From: an uncultured Collinsella sp.
GTDB taxonomy: Bacteria; Actinomycetota; Coriobacteriia; Coriobacteriales; Coriobacteriaceae
Assembly (NCBI GenBank): GCA_958437935.1
Contig: CAUBPS010000009.1
Location: forward strand, 1 to 64,000
DNA: 64,000 nt
Reading direction: 5' to 3'
The first letter of the stretch is position 1, and every line of letters starts with the position of its first letter. A program made the position numbers and the translations under genes. Under the pieces are notes generated by a model. It had not been told where the DNA came from. It saw only the letters and a list, made by a program, of their open reading frames with translations, and made no database searches. Of the stretch, positions 26,686 to 35,230 are shown in pieces.

Positions 26686-28303
26686 GCTGCAGGTTTCTAA
26701 CATTGCACTCATTCGTGAGGCGACGCTGGTGCCGAGTGCCGGCCTGACTGTCCTGACAGGCGAGACCGGCGCCGGCAAGACCGCGCTGCTCTCGGCCCTT
26801 AAGCTTATTTTGGGCGAGCGTGCGGATTCGTCGACGGTGCGCGAGGGCGAGGCGCTGGCGAGCGTCGAGGCACGCCTGTTTGACGGCCCGCACGACACGG
26901 AGGGCTTCACGGTCCAGCGCAGCCTTTCTGCCGAGGGCCGCAGCCGCGTGAGGATTGACGGCCGCATCGCCAGCGTGCGCGAGCTTTCGGAGCGCGTCGG
27001 CGTGATGATGGATCTGTGCGGTCAGCACGAGCACCAGCGCCTCCTCGACCCGGCGCATCACGTTGCCATGGTCGATGCCTGGGCGGGGCGCTCTGCGCTC
27101 GAGGCACTCGAGCACTACCGTACTTGCTTTAAAGCCTCGCGCGCGGCTGCCAAGGAGGTCCGTCGCGTTGAGGAGGCCTCGCGTGCGCAGGGGAGTCGTG
27201 TCGAGGAGGCGCGCTTTGCCCTCGAGCGCATCGGCGAGGTCGACCCTAAGCCGGGCGAGTATGAGGAACTCGAGGAATTGCTGCCGCGCTCCGAACATGC
27301 CGAGGTACTGGTTGCCACAGCTAACGATGCCCATGCATCGCTTGCCGCCGAAGGGGGAGCGCTCGATGCCGTGAACAGCGCCGTGGCAGAGCTTTCCCGA
27401 ATGGCTACCGTCGATCGCAAACTGGGCGACATTGCCGAGACGCTTTCGGATGCCTGCATCTCGCTTGAGGATTGTGCCAACGAGCTGCGCGCCTATCGCG
27501 ATGGGGTCGCCTTCGATCCTCGCGAGCTCGCTCGCATGCGCGAGCGGTATTCCGACCTCAAGGGCCTGCTGCGTCAGTGGGGTCCGACCATGGACGATGT
27601 TTTTGCCATGCGTGATCGCTCGCAAGAGCTGCTTTCGCTGGTTGATGATGGCGATGAACAGATCAAAATGGCGCGTGAAGCGCTTGGCGCGGCGGAGCAC
27701 GAACTGTTTGCTGCCGCCAAGGCGCTTAAGCGCGCTCGCAATACGGCGGCCCCGCGCTTCTGTCACGAGGTTGGCCGCCAGATGGCTCGCCTGGAGATGG
27801 GTAGTGCCGAGCTCGTCTGGGAGTCGCGCGATCTTCCCCGTGCTGAGTGGACGCCGGTTGGTCCTTCGAGTTACGAGCTGCTATACCGCAGCGGTGCCGG
27901 CTTGACGCCACGCCCCCTGCGCCGCATTGCGTCGGGCGGCGAGCTCAGCCGCGTCATGCTGGCAAGCAAGGTTGTCCTCGGTAACGCGGACGGTGTCGAT
28001 ACGCTGGTGTTTGACGAGGTCGATGCTGGTGTCGGTGGCTCCACGGCGCGTGCGCTCGCGGGCGTGCTGGCAGATCTCGCCGCTACGCATCAGGTGATTG
28101 TCGTAACCCACTTGGCGCAGGTCGCCGTCATGGCCGACAAGCATTATGTTGTCAGTAAGGAACCGGGCGATGTTCCCCAGACGCATTTGGACGAGGTAAC
28201 CGGCGAAGCGCGTACCGCCGAGATCGCCCGCATGTTGAGCGGCGATCAGTCCGAGGCAAGCTTGGCCCACGCAAAGCAGATGCTCGAAGAAGCTCGAGGT
28301 TAG
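26675..28303 (+). CDS. recN: DNA repair protein RecN
   Basis: A 542-residue SMC-like ATPase acting in double-strand break repair. Walker A GETGAGKT is at 29-36, the central region (about 150-380) has coiled-coil heptads with short hinge, the ABC signature is in RIASGGELSRVMLA, and Walker B DTLVFDEVDAGVGG is near 445-455. The D-loop/H-loop VTHLAQVA follows. It ends the efp operon and is followed by a symmetrical hairpin. Confidence 0.95.
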   Translation: MIDELQVSNIALIREATLVPSAGLTVLTGETGAGKTALLSALKLILGERADSSTVREGEALASVEARLFDGPHDTEGFTVQRSLSAEGRSRVRIDGRIASVRELSERVGVMMDLCGQHEHQRLLDPAHHVAMVDAWAGRSALEALEHYRTCFKASRAAAKEVRRVEEASRAQGSRVEEARFALERIGEVDPKPGEYEELEELLPRSEHAEVLVATANDAHASLAAEGGALDAVNSAVAELSRMATVDRKLGDIAETLSDACISLEDCANELRAYRDGVAFDPRELARMRERYSDLKGLLRQWGPTMDDVFAMRDRSQELLSLVDDGDEQIKMAREALGAAEHELFAAAKALKRARNTAAPRFCHEVGRQMARLEMGSAELVWESRDLPRAEWTPVGPSSYELLYRSGAGLTPRPLRRIASGGELSRVMLASKVVLGNADGVDTLVFDEVDAGVGGSTARALAGVLADLAATHQVIVVTHLAQVAVMADKHYVVSKEPGDVPQTHLDEVTGEARTAEIARMLSGDQSEASLAHAKQMLEEARG

Positions 28304-28321
28304 GTCGTATCAGCGGTGTTG

Positions 28322-28354
28322 GTGGGACAAAATAGACTGAAATTTTTGTCCCAC
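28322..28354. terminator. Bidirectional terminator between recN and the RpiR regulator
   Basis: GTGGGACAAAA (28322-28332) pairs with TTTTGTCCCAC (28344-28354). The stem carries A-tracts and T-tracts on both sides, so it can end the convergent recN and RpiR transcripts. Confidence 0.75.
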
Positions 28355-28362
28355 TACGCGTT

Positions 28363-29220
28363 TTACTCCACAACCTTATCCGGCTGGATGAGCTCCTCGT
28401 AGTAGCTGATATGCTCACGCGCGTCTTTAATCTCGGGCAGCAGGAAGTTGTAGATGACTTCGATGATCATCGTGGCACTGATCTTGGAGAACGCAAAGTC
28501 GCCTGTCGTCAGCAGCGCTTCGTGGTTGACGGTATTAAAAGTGTAGTCTGCCAGGCGCGCGAGTGGGGATTTGCTGTCACTGCTGATGACGACTACGGTT
28601 GCGCCGCAGTTGCGAGCCGCTTTTGCCATGCGATTCAATCGGCGCGATTTGCCGGAGTTTGAGATAAGCACGATGACGTCACCCGGGCGTAACGTGAGCG
28701 CAAAGCCGATTGATGTCTCGCTAATGGTGCTCGCCATGCAGCGCAGGCCCAGCTGCGAAAACTTAAACGTCGCATCGAGCGCGACCGCGTTCGTATTGCC
28801 CACAGCTGCAAACTCAATAACCCCTGCATGCTTAAGGGCATGCACAACAGCCGCCAGCGTATCGTGGTCGATCCCGTCGATGGTCGCATTAAGCTCGCTC
28901 ACCTTGGCAGCCAGGATATTCTTGAGGCTCTGCTCCATATTGTCGAGCGAGACCTCGTCAGTCAGGCCCTCGTTACGCTGGCTTTCCAAATCCCTCGCCA
29001 ACGAAAACTGAAAGCTGCGGAAGCTACCAAAGCCAAGCTTGCGGCAGAAGCGCGAAACGGTCGCCTCGGACGTGGCGGCGGCGCGTGAGAGCTGAGCGGC
29101 CGTGAGGCGCGGCGCCTCGGACTGGTGCTCCAATATATAGTCGACAATGCGCTGCTCGGACTCGCTGTATCCCTGATGGGTGCTTATGAGGGAAAGTGCG
29201 CTCTTGCTACTATCGGTCAT
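28363..29220 (-). CDS. MurR/RpiR family transcriptional regulator
   Basis: A 285-residue regulator with an N-terminal RpiR helix-turn-helix (about 25-65, SRAAATSEATVSRFCRKLGF) and a C-terminal SIS sugar-phosphate-binding domain (about 115-245, with GDVIVLISNSGKSR). The minus-strand ATG at 29220 follows an AGGAG site; the longer upstream frame is discounted. It is transcribed divergently from the fructose PTS gene, so it probably senses a sugar phosphate such as fructose-1-phosphate and controls that operon. Confidence 0.88.
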   Translation of the reverse strand: MTDSSKSALSLISTHQGYSESEQRIVDYILEHQSEAPRLTAAQLSRAAATSEATVSRFCRKLGFGSFRSFQFSLARDLESQRNEGLTDEVSLDNMEQSLKNILAAKVSELNATIDGIDHDTLAAVVHALKHAGVIEFAAVGNTNAVALDATFKFSQLGLRCMASTISETSIGFALTLRPGDVIVLISNSGKSRRLNRMAKAARNCGATVVVISSDSKSPLARLADYTFNTVNHEALLTTGDFAFSKISATMIIEVIYNFLLPEIKDAREHISYYEELIQPDKVVE

Positions 29221-29301
29221 GGATGGCTCCTGGTTGGCATGAAAATCCAATTTGATTTGCAATGCCATAGTATACGGGCATTTCCAATTACAAGATACAC
29301 C

Positions 29302-29365
29302 TTGCCGTTTCAAGTGTTGATGGTAAACTTTCACCTACCGTTTACGGTTATGAAAGAACCTTTCA
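29302..29365 (+). promoter_or_regulatory. Fructose PTS promoter with palindromic operator candidate
   Basis: TTGCCG (29302-29307) and TAAACT (29324-29329) are spaced by 16 bp. A perfect palindrome TGAAAG-AAC-CTTTCA (29351-29365) lies just downstream, and GTAAAC...GTTTAC flanks the start region. The palindrome is a likely site for the adjacent RpiR-type regulator. Confidence 0.55.
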
Positions 29366-29492
29366 CCGGAGAATTGCACCTTGCCTCTTCTCACGCGGAC
29401 GGTAGGTTGGTATCTTTCAGTTGTGGAAAAACGCGCATCGAAGCGCGTGTAGGGGAGCGCCCGCGGGCGCTGTACTCAAGAAGGAGGGACAC

Positions 29493-31496
29493 ATGGCTAA
29501 GTTTGACATCATCGCCGCCACCGGTTGCCCGACCGGCATTGCGCACACCTTCATGGCGAAGGAAGCGCTGGAGAAGGCAGCTGCCGAGCGAGGTCTGACT
29601 ATTAAGGTCGAGACCCATGGCCAGGTCGGTGTCGAGAACGAGCTCACCAAGAGTGAGATCGCTGGTGCCAAGGCCGTCGTCGTCGCAGCCGACAAGGATG
29701 TCCAGGCTGAGCGTTTCGCCGGTAAGCCCATGGTTTCCGTTGGTGTTTCCAAGGCCCTGTCCGTTGAGGCCGCCGGTAAGCTGATTGACCGCGCGCTCGC
29801 CGCCAAGGGCGACAGCACGGTTGCAGCCGCTGCCGATGTCGAGGATGAGGTCGAGGAGAAGGAGTCCATCGGCCACGTCATCTACAAGCACCTCATGAAC
29901 GGCGTCAGCCACATGCTGGTCTTCGTTGTTGCTGGTGGTGTTCTGACCGCTGTCTCGTTCCTGTGGGGCATTACGTCCTTCGATTCGACGGCGTCTGACT
30001 ACAACAGCTTTGCTGCGATGCTCAAGATCATCGGCGGCATCGCCATGAACCTTATGGTTCCGGTGCTTTCCGCCTACATCGCCGAATCCATCGGCAAGCG
30101 CCCGGCGCTCGTCCCCGGCTTTGTTGCCGGTATGATCGCCATCCAGGGCCTGCCTGTTAACGCCGAGACCGGCATGATCGATGCCGGTGGCGCCGGCGTG
30201 GGCTTCGGCTTCCTGGGCGGCATCGTCGGCGGCTTCCTTGCCGGCTATGTCATCTTGCTGCTCGAGAAGGTCTTTGCCGGTCTGCCCAAGAATCTGGACG
30301 GCCTCAAGGCTATCTTCCTGTACCCGCTGTTCTCGACGGCTATCGTCGGCCTGGTCATGCTCGGCATTTCCGGCCCCATGGCTGCCATCAACACCGCCAT
30401 GATGGACTTCCTCAAGGGCCTGTCCGCCTCTGGCGCCGTTGTCCTGGGTCTTGCCATTGGCTGCATGTGCGCCTTTGACATGGGCGGCCCGGTCAACAAG
30501 GCTGCTTACGTCACCGGTACCGCTATGCTCACCGAGGCTCTGGCCGCCGGTGTTGGCACCGATACCTATAACTTCGGCACCAACTTCATGGCTGCCGTCT
30601 CCGCCGCCTGCATCGTTCCGCCGCTGATCACCACCTTTGCCGTCGTTGTCGGCAAGAAGTACTTCAGCCAGGAGGATCACGACGCCGGTGTCGTCAACCT
30701 CATCCTTGGTTGCACCCACATCACCGAGGGCGCCATTCCGTTCATGACCAAGAACATCTGGCCCGTCATGCCCATCATGATGCTCGGTTCCTCTATCGCT
30801 TCGATCCTGACCATTATGTTCAACGTTCACGATCCGGCGCCTCACGGTGGCTTCCTGGTCCTGCCCGTTGTCGAGAACGGTCCGCTTTGGGTCCTCGCGA
30901 TCCTCATCGGCGCTGTGGTCGGTGGCATCCTGTTCGTGGCCTTCAAGAAGTACGACTTCGAGAAGAACCAGAAGGCCGCTCCTGTAGCCAAGCCCGTTGA
31001 GGCCCCCAAGGCCGCTGCCGTCGAGGCCCCCAAGGCCGAGGCTGCTGACTTCGTGAAGGTCGAGAACGTCTTTGTCGCCGAGGACTTCGCTTCTCGTGAC
31101 GAGGCTCTGAGCTTCGTTTCCAACCAGGCCGTCAAGGCCGGTATCGCAAGCGACGCCGACGCCGTGATGAACGCCTTCCTGGCCCGCGAGGCCGAGGGCA
31201 CCACGGGCATGATGGAGGGCTTCGCCATCCCGCATGCCAAGTCCGATGCCATTACCGAGGCTGCCGTTATCGTCGTCAAGGACGAGTCCGGCGTGACCGG
31301 TTGGGATACCATGGACGGCGCTCCCGTCAACGTGGCTATCGCCCTGCTCATCCCCGGTGCCCAGGCCGGCACTACGCACCTCAAGATCCTGTCCAAGGTC
31401 GCCGAGGCGCTCATGGACGAGGACTTCCGTGCCACCGTCAAGGGTTCCACCGACGCCGCCGAGATCGCCAAGACGATCAACGCCCGTCTGGTCTAA
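29493..31496 (+). CDS. fruA: Fructose-type PTS transporter, fused EIIB-EIIC-EIIA
   Basis: A 667-residue phosphotransferase permease. The EIIB domain (1-100) has the phospho-cysteine C12 in ATGCPTGIAHT. EIIC (about 128-485) has about ten membrane segments and fructose-family signatures. An A/P/K-rich linker (about 490-520) joins an EIIA domain whose phospho-histidine is H581 (FAIPHAKS). It imports and phosphorylates fructose or a related sugar to the 1-phosphate, consistent with two FruK-like kinases downstream. ATG 29493 has a strong AAGGAGG site. Confidence 0.92.
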   Translation: MAKFDIIAATGCPTGIAHTFMAKEALEKAAAERGLTIKVETHGQVGVENELTKSEIAGAKAVVVAADKDVQAERFAGKPMVSVGVSKALSVEAAGKLIDRALAAKGDSTVAAAADVEDEVEEKESIGHVIYKHLMNGVSHMLVFVVAGGVLTAVSFLWGITSFDSTASDYNSFAAMLKIIGGIAMNLMVPVLSAYIAESIGKRPALVPGFVAGMIAIQGLPVNAETGMIDAGGAGVGFGFLGGIVGGFLAGYVILLLEKVFAGLPKNLDGLKAIFLYPLFSTAIVGLVMLGISGPMAAINTAMMDFLKGLSASGAVVLGLAIGCMCAFDMGGPVNKAAYVTGTAMLTEALAAGVGTDTYNFGTNFMAAVSAACIVPPLITTFAVVVGKKYFSQEDHDAGVVNLILGCTHITEGAIPFMTKNIWPVMPIMMLGSSIASILTIMFNVHDPAPHGGFLVLPVVENGPLWVLAILIGAVVGGILFVAFKKYDFEKNQKAAPVAKPVEAPKAAAVEAPKAEAADFVKVENVFVAEDFASRDEALSFVSNQAVKAGIASDADAVMNAFLAREAEGTTGMMEGFAIPHAKSDAITEAAVIVVKDESGVTGWDTMDGAPVNVAIALLIPGAQAGTTHLKILSKVAEALMDEDFRATVKGSTDAAEIAKTINARLV

Positions 31497-31531
31497 TCCC
31501 GCAACACGCGAATACCATCGCCCCCTGTAAC

Positions 31532-31568
31532 AAAGGCGGAGTCCCTTTCCAGGGCCTCCGCCTTTTTC
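31532..31568 (+). terminator. Terminator of the fructose PTS gene
   Basis: AAAGGCGGAG pairs with CTCCGCCTTT around a CCCTTTCCAGGG core, ending in a T-run. Confidence 0.85.
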
Positions 31569-31648
31569 GAAACAGAGAACGCATCGGTTATCCCATCAGC
31601 CAGAATTCCTTTCAGCCGACATTACTCTGGACCGACCGAGTTTCTGTA

Positions 31649-31800
31649 GCTTGCTCGCCCACAGGGGCCCGTGCGCGGCCTGTGAGATTTATCGCGAGTT
31701 CCGCACGAGCCGAAGAGCACTTAATGTGCTCTTCGTGCGAGCAGGACTGTAGAGCAGGAAATCTCACAGGCCGCGCACGGGCCCCTGTGGGCGAGCAAGC
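31649..31800. repeat. Structured palindromic element, copy 1 (42-bp perfect inverted repeat)
   Basis: The left arm 31649-31690 is perfectly complementary to the right arm 31759-31800 (42 bp). The 68-bp centre contains AGTTCCGCACGAGCC (from 31697), a perfect hairpin GAAGAGCAC-TTAAT-GTGCTCTTC (31712-31734) and AGCAGGACTGTAGAGCAGG (to 31758). A second copy with the same flanks but different stem sequences lies at 41654-41756. The 442-bp gap between the PTS gene and ptsH contains this element and no convincing gene. Confidence 0.9.
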
Positions 31801-31938
31801 GGACGACAAACACATCTGTCCAATAATTCGTCTGAAACATAATGAAAAACCGTTTGATGTGAGTTAATATAAACAACGTCGTGAATCTGACTCCTGCCAC
31901 ATGCATGACAGGGGTTAAACACAAAAAAGGAGTCAATT

Positions 31939-32202
31939 ATGGTTTCTGAGAAGGCTACCCTCGTTAATCCTCAGGGTCTGCACATGCGTCCGGCTGGTCT
32001 GTTCGCCTCCACCATGGGCAAGTACGCCTGCGACGTGACTGTCGTCACCCCCGAGAAGGAGGTCAACGGCAAGTCCCCGATGGCCCTCATGGCTGCTGGT
32101 ATCCCCTGTGGCACCGAGGTCGAGGTCAAGTGCGATGGCGCTGACGAGGCCGAGGCTCTGGCTGCTGCCATCGAGCTCATCAAGAGCGGTCTTGGCGAGT
32201 AG
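31939..32202 (+). CDS. ptsH: PTS phosphocarrier protein HPr
   Basis: An 87-residue HPr. The phospho-accepting H15 lies in GLHMRPAG, and S46 in GKSPMAL is the HPr kinase site expected in Gram-positives, so catabolite control through P-Ser-HPr is possible. ATG 31939 follows AAAGGAG. A TAATAT box at 31865-31870 may be its -10. A terminator-like hairpin separates it from ptsI. Confidence 0.95.
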   Translation: MVSEKATLVNPQGLHMRPAGLFASTMGKYACDVTVVTPEKEVNGKSPMALMAAGIPCGTEVEVKCDGADEAEALAAAIELIKSGLGE

Positions 32203-32246
32203 AACTCAAACGGGTCGCATGTTGAACAATTAAGTTCATACTTGGG

Positions 32247-32282
32247 GGCGCAGTGACCTGTATCAAGGTAGCTGCGCTCTTT
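32247..32282 (+). terminator. Terminator/attenuator between ptsH and ptsI
   Basis: GCGCAG-TGACCT pairs with AGGTAG-CTGCGC and is followed by TCTTTTG. Its place inside the ptsHI pair would make HPr transcripts exceed EI transcripts. Confidence 0.65.
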
Positions 32283-32329
32283 TGTCATGGATATGGCAAA
32301 ACGCTTTATCACATGACACGGAGAGAGGA

Positions 32330-34039
32330 ATGGGAATGTATCAGGGAGTCAACGCATCCGAGGGCATCGGTATCGGCACCGTCATGGTCGCCGTCGATCC
32401 CGACTTGACGTTTGAACCGCACGCGGTTGCTGATTCGGCCGCAGAGAAGGAGCGTTATCAGACTGCTCTTTCGGTCTTCTGCGAGAAGACCCAGGCTCAG
32501 GCCGACCACATGAAGGAGACGGTGGGCGAGGCCGAGGCCGAGATCATGAGCGGACACATTGTCCTGGCTCAGGACCCGGGCATGACCGACGCCATCAACG
32601 CCGCCATTGACGGCGGCACCTGCGCCGAGCAGGCGCTCATGGACACCTCGACCATGTTCGAGAACATGTTCCTGTCCATGGACGACGAGATGTTCCGTCT
32701 GCGCGCGGCCGACATCGCCGACATCCGCACCGGTATTCTGGCCGAGCTGCTGGGCAAGGAGGTCGTCGACCTCTCCGTCCTGCCCGAGAATACCGTCGTT
32801 GTCGTGCACGACCTCACGCCGTCCATGACCGCCACGATCGATAAGGCCCACGTTGCCGGTATCGTCACCGAGACCGGTGGCCGCACGTCGCACTCCGCGA
32901 TCATTGCGCGCGCCCTCGAGATCCCGGCTGTCCTTTCGGTTTCCAACAGCTGCACCGCGTTGCGCAACGGTATGACCGTTGTCGTCGACGGTGGCAAGGG
33001 TATCGTCGAGGCCGATCCCGACGAGGAGACGCTCGCTGCCTACACCGCCAAGGCCGAGGCCTTCGCTGCCGAGAAGGCAGCCCTCGAGGCCTTCCGTGGC
33101 AAGCCGTCCGTGACTGCCGATGGCATCAAGAAGATCATCGCCTGCAACATCGGTAACCCCGATGACGTGCCCAACGCGCTCGATCACGACGCCGAGGCTA
33201 TCGGTCTGTTCCGCTCCGAGTTCCTGTTCATGGACTCTGCTGAGCTTCCTTCCGAGGAGGAGCAGTTCAACGCCTATCGTAAGGTCGCCAGCGCGCTCAA
33301 GGGTGCTCAGGTCATCATCCGCACGCTCGATGTGGGCGGCGACAAGGAGATTCCGTATCTGCACATGGTCAAGGAAGAGAACCCCTTCATGGGCTTCCGC
33401 GCCGTGCGTTACTGCCTGGCCAATCCCGACCAGTACAAGGTTCAGCTCCGCGCCCTGCTGCGCGCCAGCGCCTTTGGTGACGTCAAGATCATGATCCCGC
33501 TCGTCACCTGCGTCGAGGAGGTCGTGGCCGTCAAGGAGCTCGTCGAGCAGTGCAAGGCCGAGCTGACCGAAGAGGGTCGCAAGTTCAACGAGAACATCGA
33601 GGTCGGCATTATGGTCGAGACGCCTGCCGCCTCGCTGCTCGCTGACCGTCTGGCCGAGGTCGCCGACTTCTTCTCTATCGGCACCAACGACCTCATCGGC
33701 TACACCATGTGCGCCGACCGTGGCAACGACACCATCTCCAACCTGTACCAGGTGTACTATCCCGCCGTGCTCCGCTCGCTCAAGAACATCATCGAGAGCG
33801 GCGTGAAGGCCGGTATCATGGTCGGCATGTGCGGCGAGGCCGCTGCCGATCCGCTGCTTGAGCCGCTGCTGATCAGCTGGGGCCTGGAGGAGTTCTCGAT
33901 GAGCGCTCCGTCCATCCTGCGCGCCCGCAAGACCATCAGCCAGTGGACCAAGGCCGAGTGTGACGAGCTCGCCGAGAAGGCACTCGCCTGCAACACTGCC
34001 GCCGAGGTCAAGGCGCTGCTCGAGTCTGCTGCTCGCTAA
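32330..34039 (+). CDS. ptsI: PTS enzyme I (phosphoenolpyruvate--protein phosphotransferase)
   Basis: A 569-residue enzyme that transfers phosphate from PEP to HPr. The N-terminal domain carries the active H188 in TGGRTSHSAI. The C-terminal PEP-binding barrel has IRTLDVGGDKE and GIMVETPAA, with the catalytic cysteine segment MVGMCGEAA near the end. ATG 32330 follows GGAG by six bases; ATG 32336 is an alternative. It works with HPr and the fructose EIIBCA in this block and with other EII proteins elsewhere. Confidence 0.95.
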   Translation: MGMYQGVNASEGIGIGTVMVAVDPDLTFEPHAVADSAAEKERYQTALSVFCEKTQAQADHMKETVGEAEAEIMSGHIVLAQDPGMTDAINAAIDGGTCAEQALMDTSTMFENMFLSMDDEMFRLRAADIADIRTGILAELLGKEVVDLSVLPENTVVVVHDLTPSMTATIDKAHVAGIVTETGGRTSHSAIIARALEIPAVLSVSNSCTALRNGMTVVVDGGKGIVEADPDEETLAAYTAKAEAFAAEKAALEAFRGKPSVTADGIKKIIACNIGNPDDVPNALDHDAEAIGLFRSEFLFMDSAELPSEEEQFNAYRKVASALKGAQVIIRTLDVGGDKEIPYLHMVKEENPFMGFRAVRYCLANPDQYKVQLRALLRASAFGDVKIMIPLVTCVEEVVAVKELVEQCKAELTEEGRKFNENIEVGIMVETPAASLLADRLAEVADFFSIGTNDLIGYTMCADRGNDTISNLYQVYYPAVLRSLKNIIESGVKAGIMVGMCGEAAADPLLEPLLISWGLEEFSMSAPSILRARKTISQWTKAECDELAEKALACNTAAEVKALLESAAR

Positions 34040-34056
34040 TTTGGTATCAGAGGTAA

Positions 34057-34086
34057 CCGCGTGGTTGGAATGGGCCAATCACGCGG
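34057..34086 (+). repeat. 12-bp hairpin between ptsI and the first fruK
   Basis: CCGCGTGGTTGG pairs with CCAATCACGCGG (one G-U pair) around a six-base loop. No T-tract follows, so it looks like an mRNA processing or stability element rather than a terminator. Confidence 0.5.
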
Positions 34087-34113
34087 CCCTCACATATACA
34101 GGGGGTACTGTAA

Positions 34114-35046
34114 ATGTTCTACACGCTAACCGCTAACCCGGCTGTCGACATGACGGTTTCGAGCTCTCCGCTCGAGCCCGATGAGAACGTCCGCACCGGC
34201 TCGGCCAGCTACACGGCTAACGGCAAGGGCCTCGACGTGTCCTTCGCCTTTAAGAAGATGGGCGTCGACACCGTCGCGCTCGGCTTCTTCGCTGGCTTCA
34301 CGGGCAAGTTTATCGTCGAGGAGGTCATGAACCTGGGTTGTCTGTGCCGCCCGGTCTGGACCGACGGCATCACGCGTATCAACACCTACGTCAACGATGG
34401 CCAGCACGAGTACGGCATCCTCAACCCCGGTGCTCCTATTACGCCGCAGCACCAGGAGGAGCTCTACAACATCCTGGACACCGCGGGCGATCTTGAGTGC
34501 CTGATCGTCTCTGGCTCCGTGCCTCCCAAAGCTACGCCCGACTTCCTGGCTCAGGTCATGGAGCACGCTCAGGCCCGTGGCGCCGATGTCGTCCTGGACC
34601 TGTCCTCCGACAAGCTCAAGGAGCTCGCTCACAAGAAGCCGCTGCTCATCAAGCCGAACCATCACGAGATGAAGGCTATCTTCGGCGTGCCGGTCGACAC
34701 TGATGACGAGGTCCGCGTTGCCATGAAGATGGCTCACGACGCGGGCGTTCAGAACGTGCTGCTCACCCGTGGTAGCCGTGGCGACGCCTACTTCTCCAAC
34801 GGCGAGGACATTTGGTATGCCAAGCGTGAGTTCAACATCAAGCTGGTCTCTTCCGTCTGCGCCGGCGACTGCACCCTCGCTGCGTTCCTGCACAAGTGGT
34901 ACAGGGATCGCGACAACGTCGAGGAGGCCATGAAGCTCGCTATGGCCACCGGCGCCAACGTCGCTGAGTCCGTCGGCATCGGCGACTTCGGTCACGTTGA
35001 CGAGTACAGCAAGCGCGTTGCTGTCCGCAAGCTCGATCGTCAGTAA
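34114..35046 (+). CDS. fruK: 1-phosphofructokinase-like PfkB kinase (first paralog)
   Basis: A 310-residue ribokinase/PfkB-family sugar kinase of the FruK/LacC branch: NPAVDMTV at the start, the substrate-binding NGKGLDVSFAFKKMG at about 37-51, and the anion-hole motif CAGD with catalytic D252. It should convert fructose-1-phosphate (or a related hexose phosphate) to the bisphosphate. Unusually the motif reads VCAGDC instead of VGAGDS. It follows ptsI by 74 bp and ends at a strong terminator. Confidence 0.83.
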   Translation: MFYTLTANPAVDMTVSSSPLEPDENVRTGSASYTANGKGLDVSFAFKKMGVDTVALGFFAGFTGKFIVEEVMNLGCLCRPVWTDGITRINTYVNDGQHEYGILNPGAPITPQHQEELYNILDTAGDLECLIVSGSVPPKATPDFLAQVMEHAQARGADVVLDLSSDKLKELAHKKPLLIKPNHHEMKAIFGVPVDTDDEVRVAMKMAHDAGVQNVLLTRGSRGDAYFSNGEDIWYAKREFNIKLVSSVCAGDCTLAAFLHKWYRDRDNVEEAMKLAMATGANVAESVGIGDFGHVDEYSKRVAVRKLDRQ

Positions 35047-35074
35047 TCGAAACGCGACATATTCGTGCGCATGC

Positions 35075-35108
35075 GGCGCCCCGGTTTCGACCGGGGCGCC
35101 GTTTTTTT
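35075..35108 (+). terminator. Strong terminator after the first fruK
   Basis: GGCGCCCCGG (35075-35084) pairs perfectly with CCGGGGCGCC (35091-35100) and G-T7 follows. Confidence 0.92.
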
Positions 35109-35230
35109 GTCCCACTCGAACCTCGGAGCCGCGCTTCACGCGTTCCACACCGTTCACCGAGTTGTTGTAGCCTTTTGCCGAAACGTGGAATATACTTTCA
35201 TTAACACGTTGCTTCGTGAAAGGAACATTC

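Noticed and set aside
31301..31867. A 188-codon plus frame across the palindromic element, and its minus counterpart at 31612-31815
   Set aside because: Both are translations of the inverted repeat and the PTS gene tail; no RBS and no independent coding signal.
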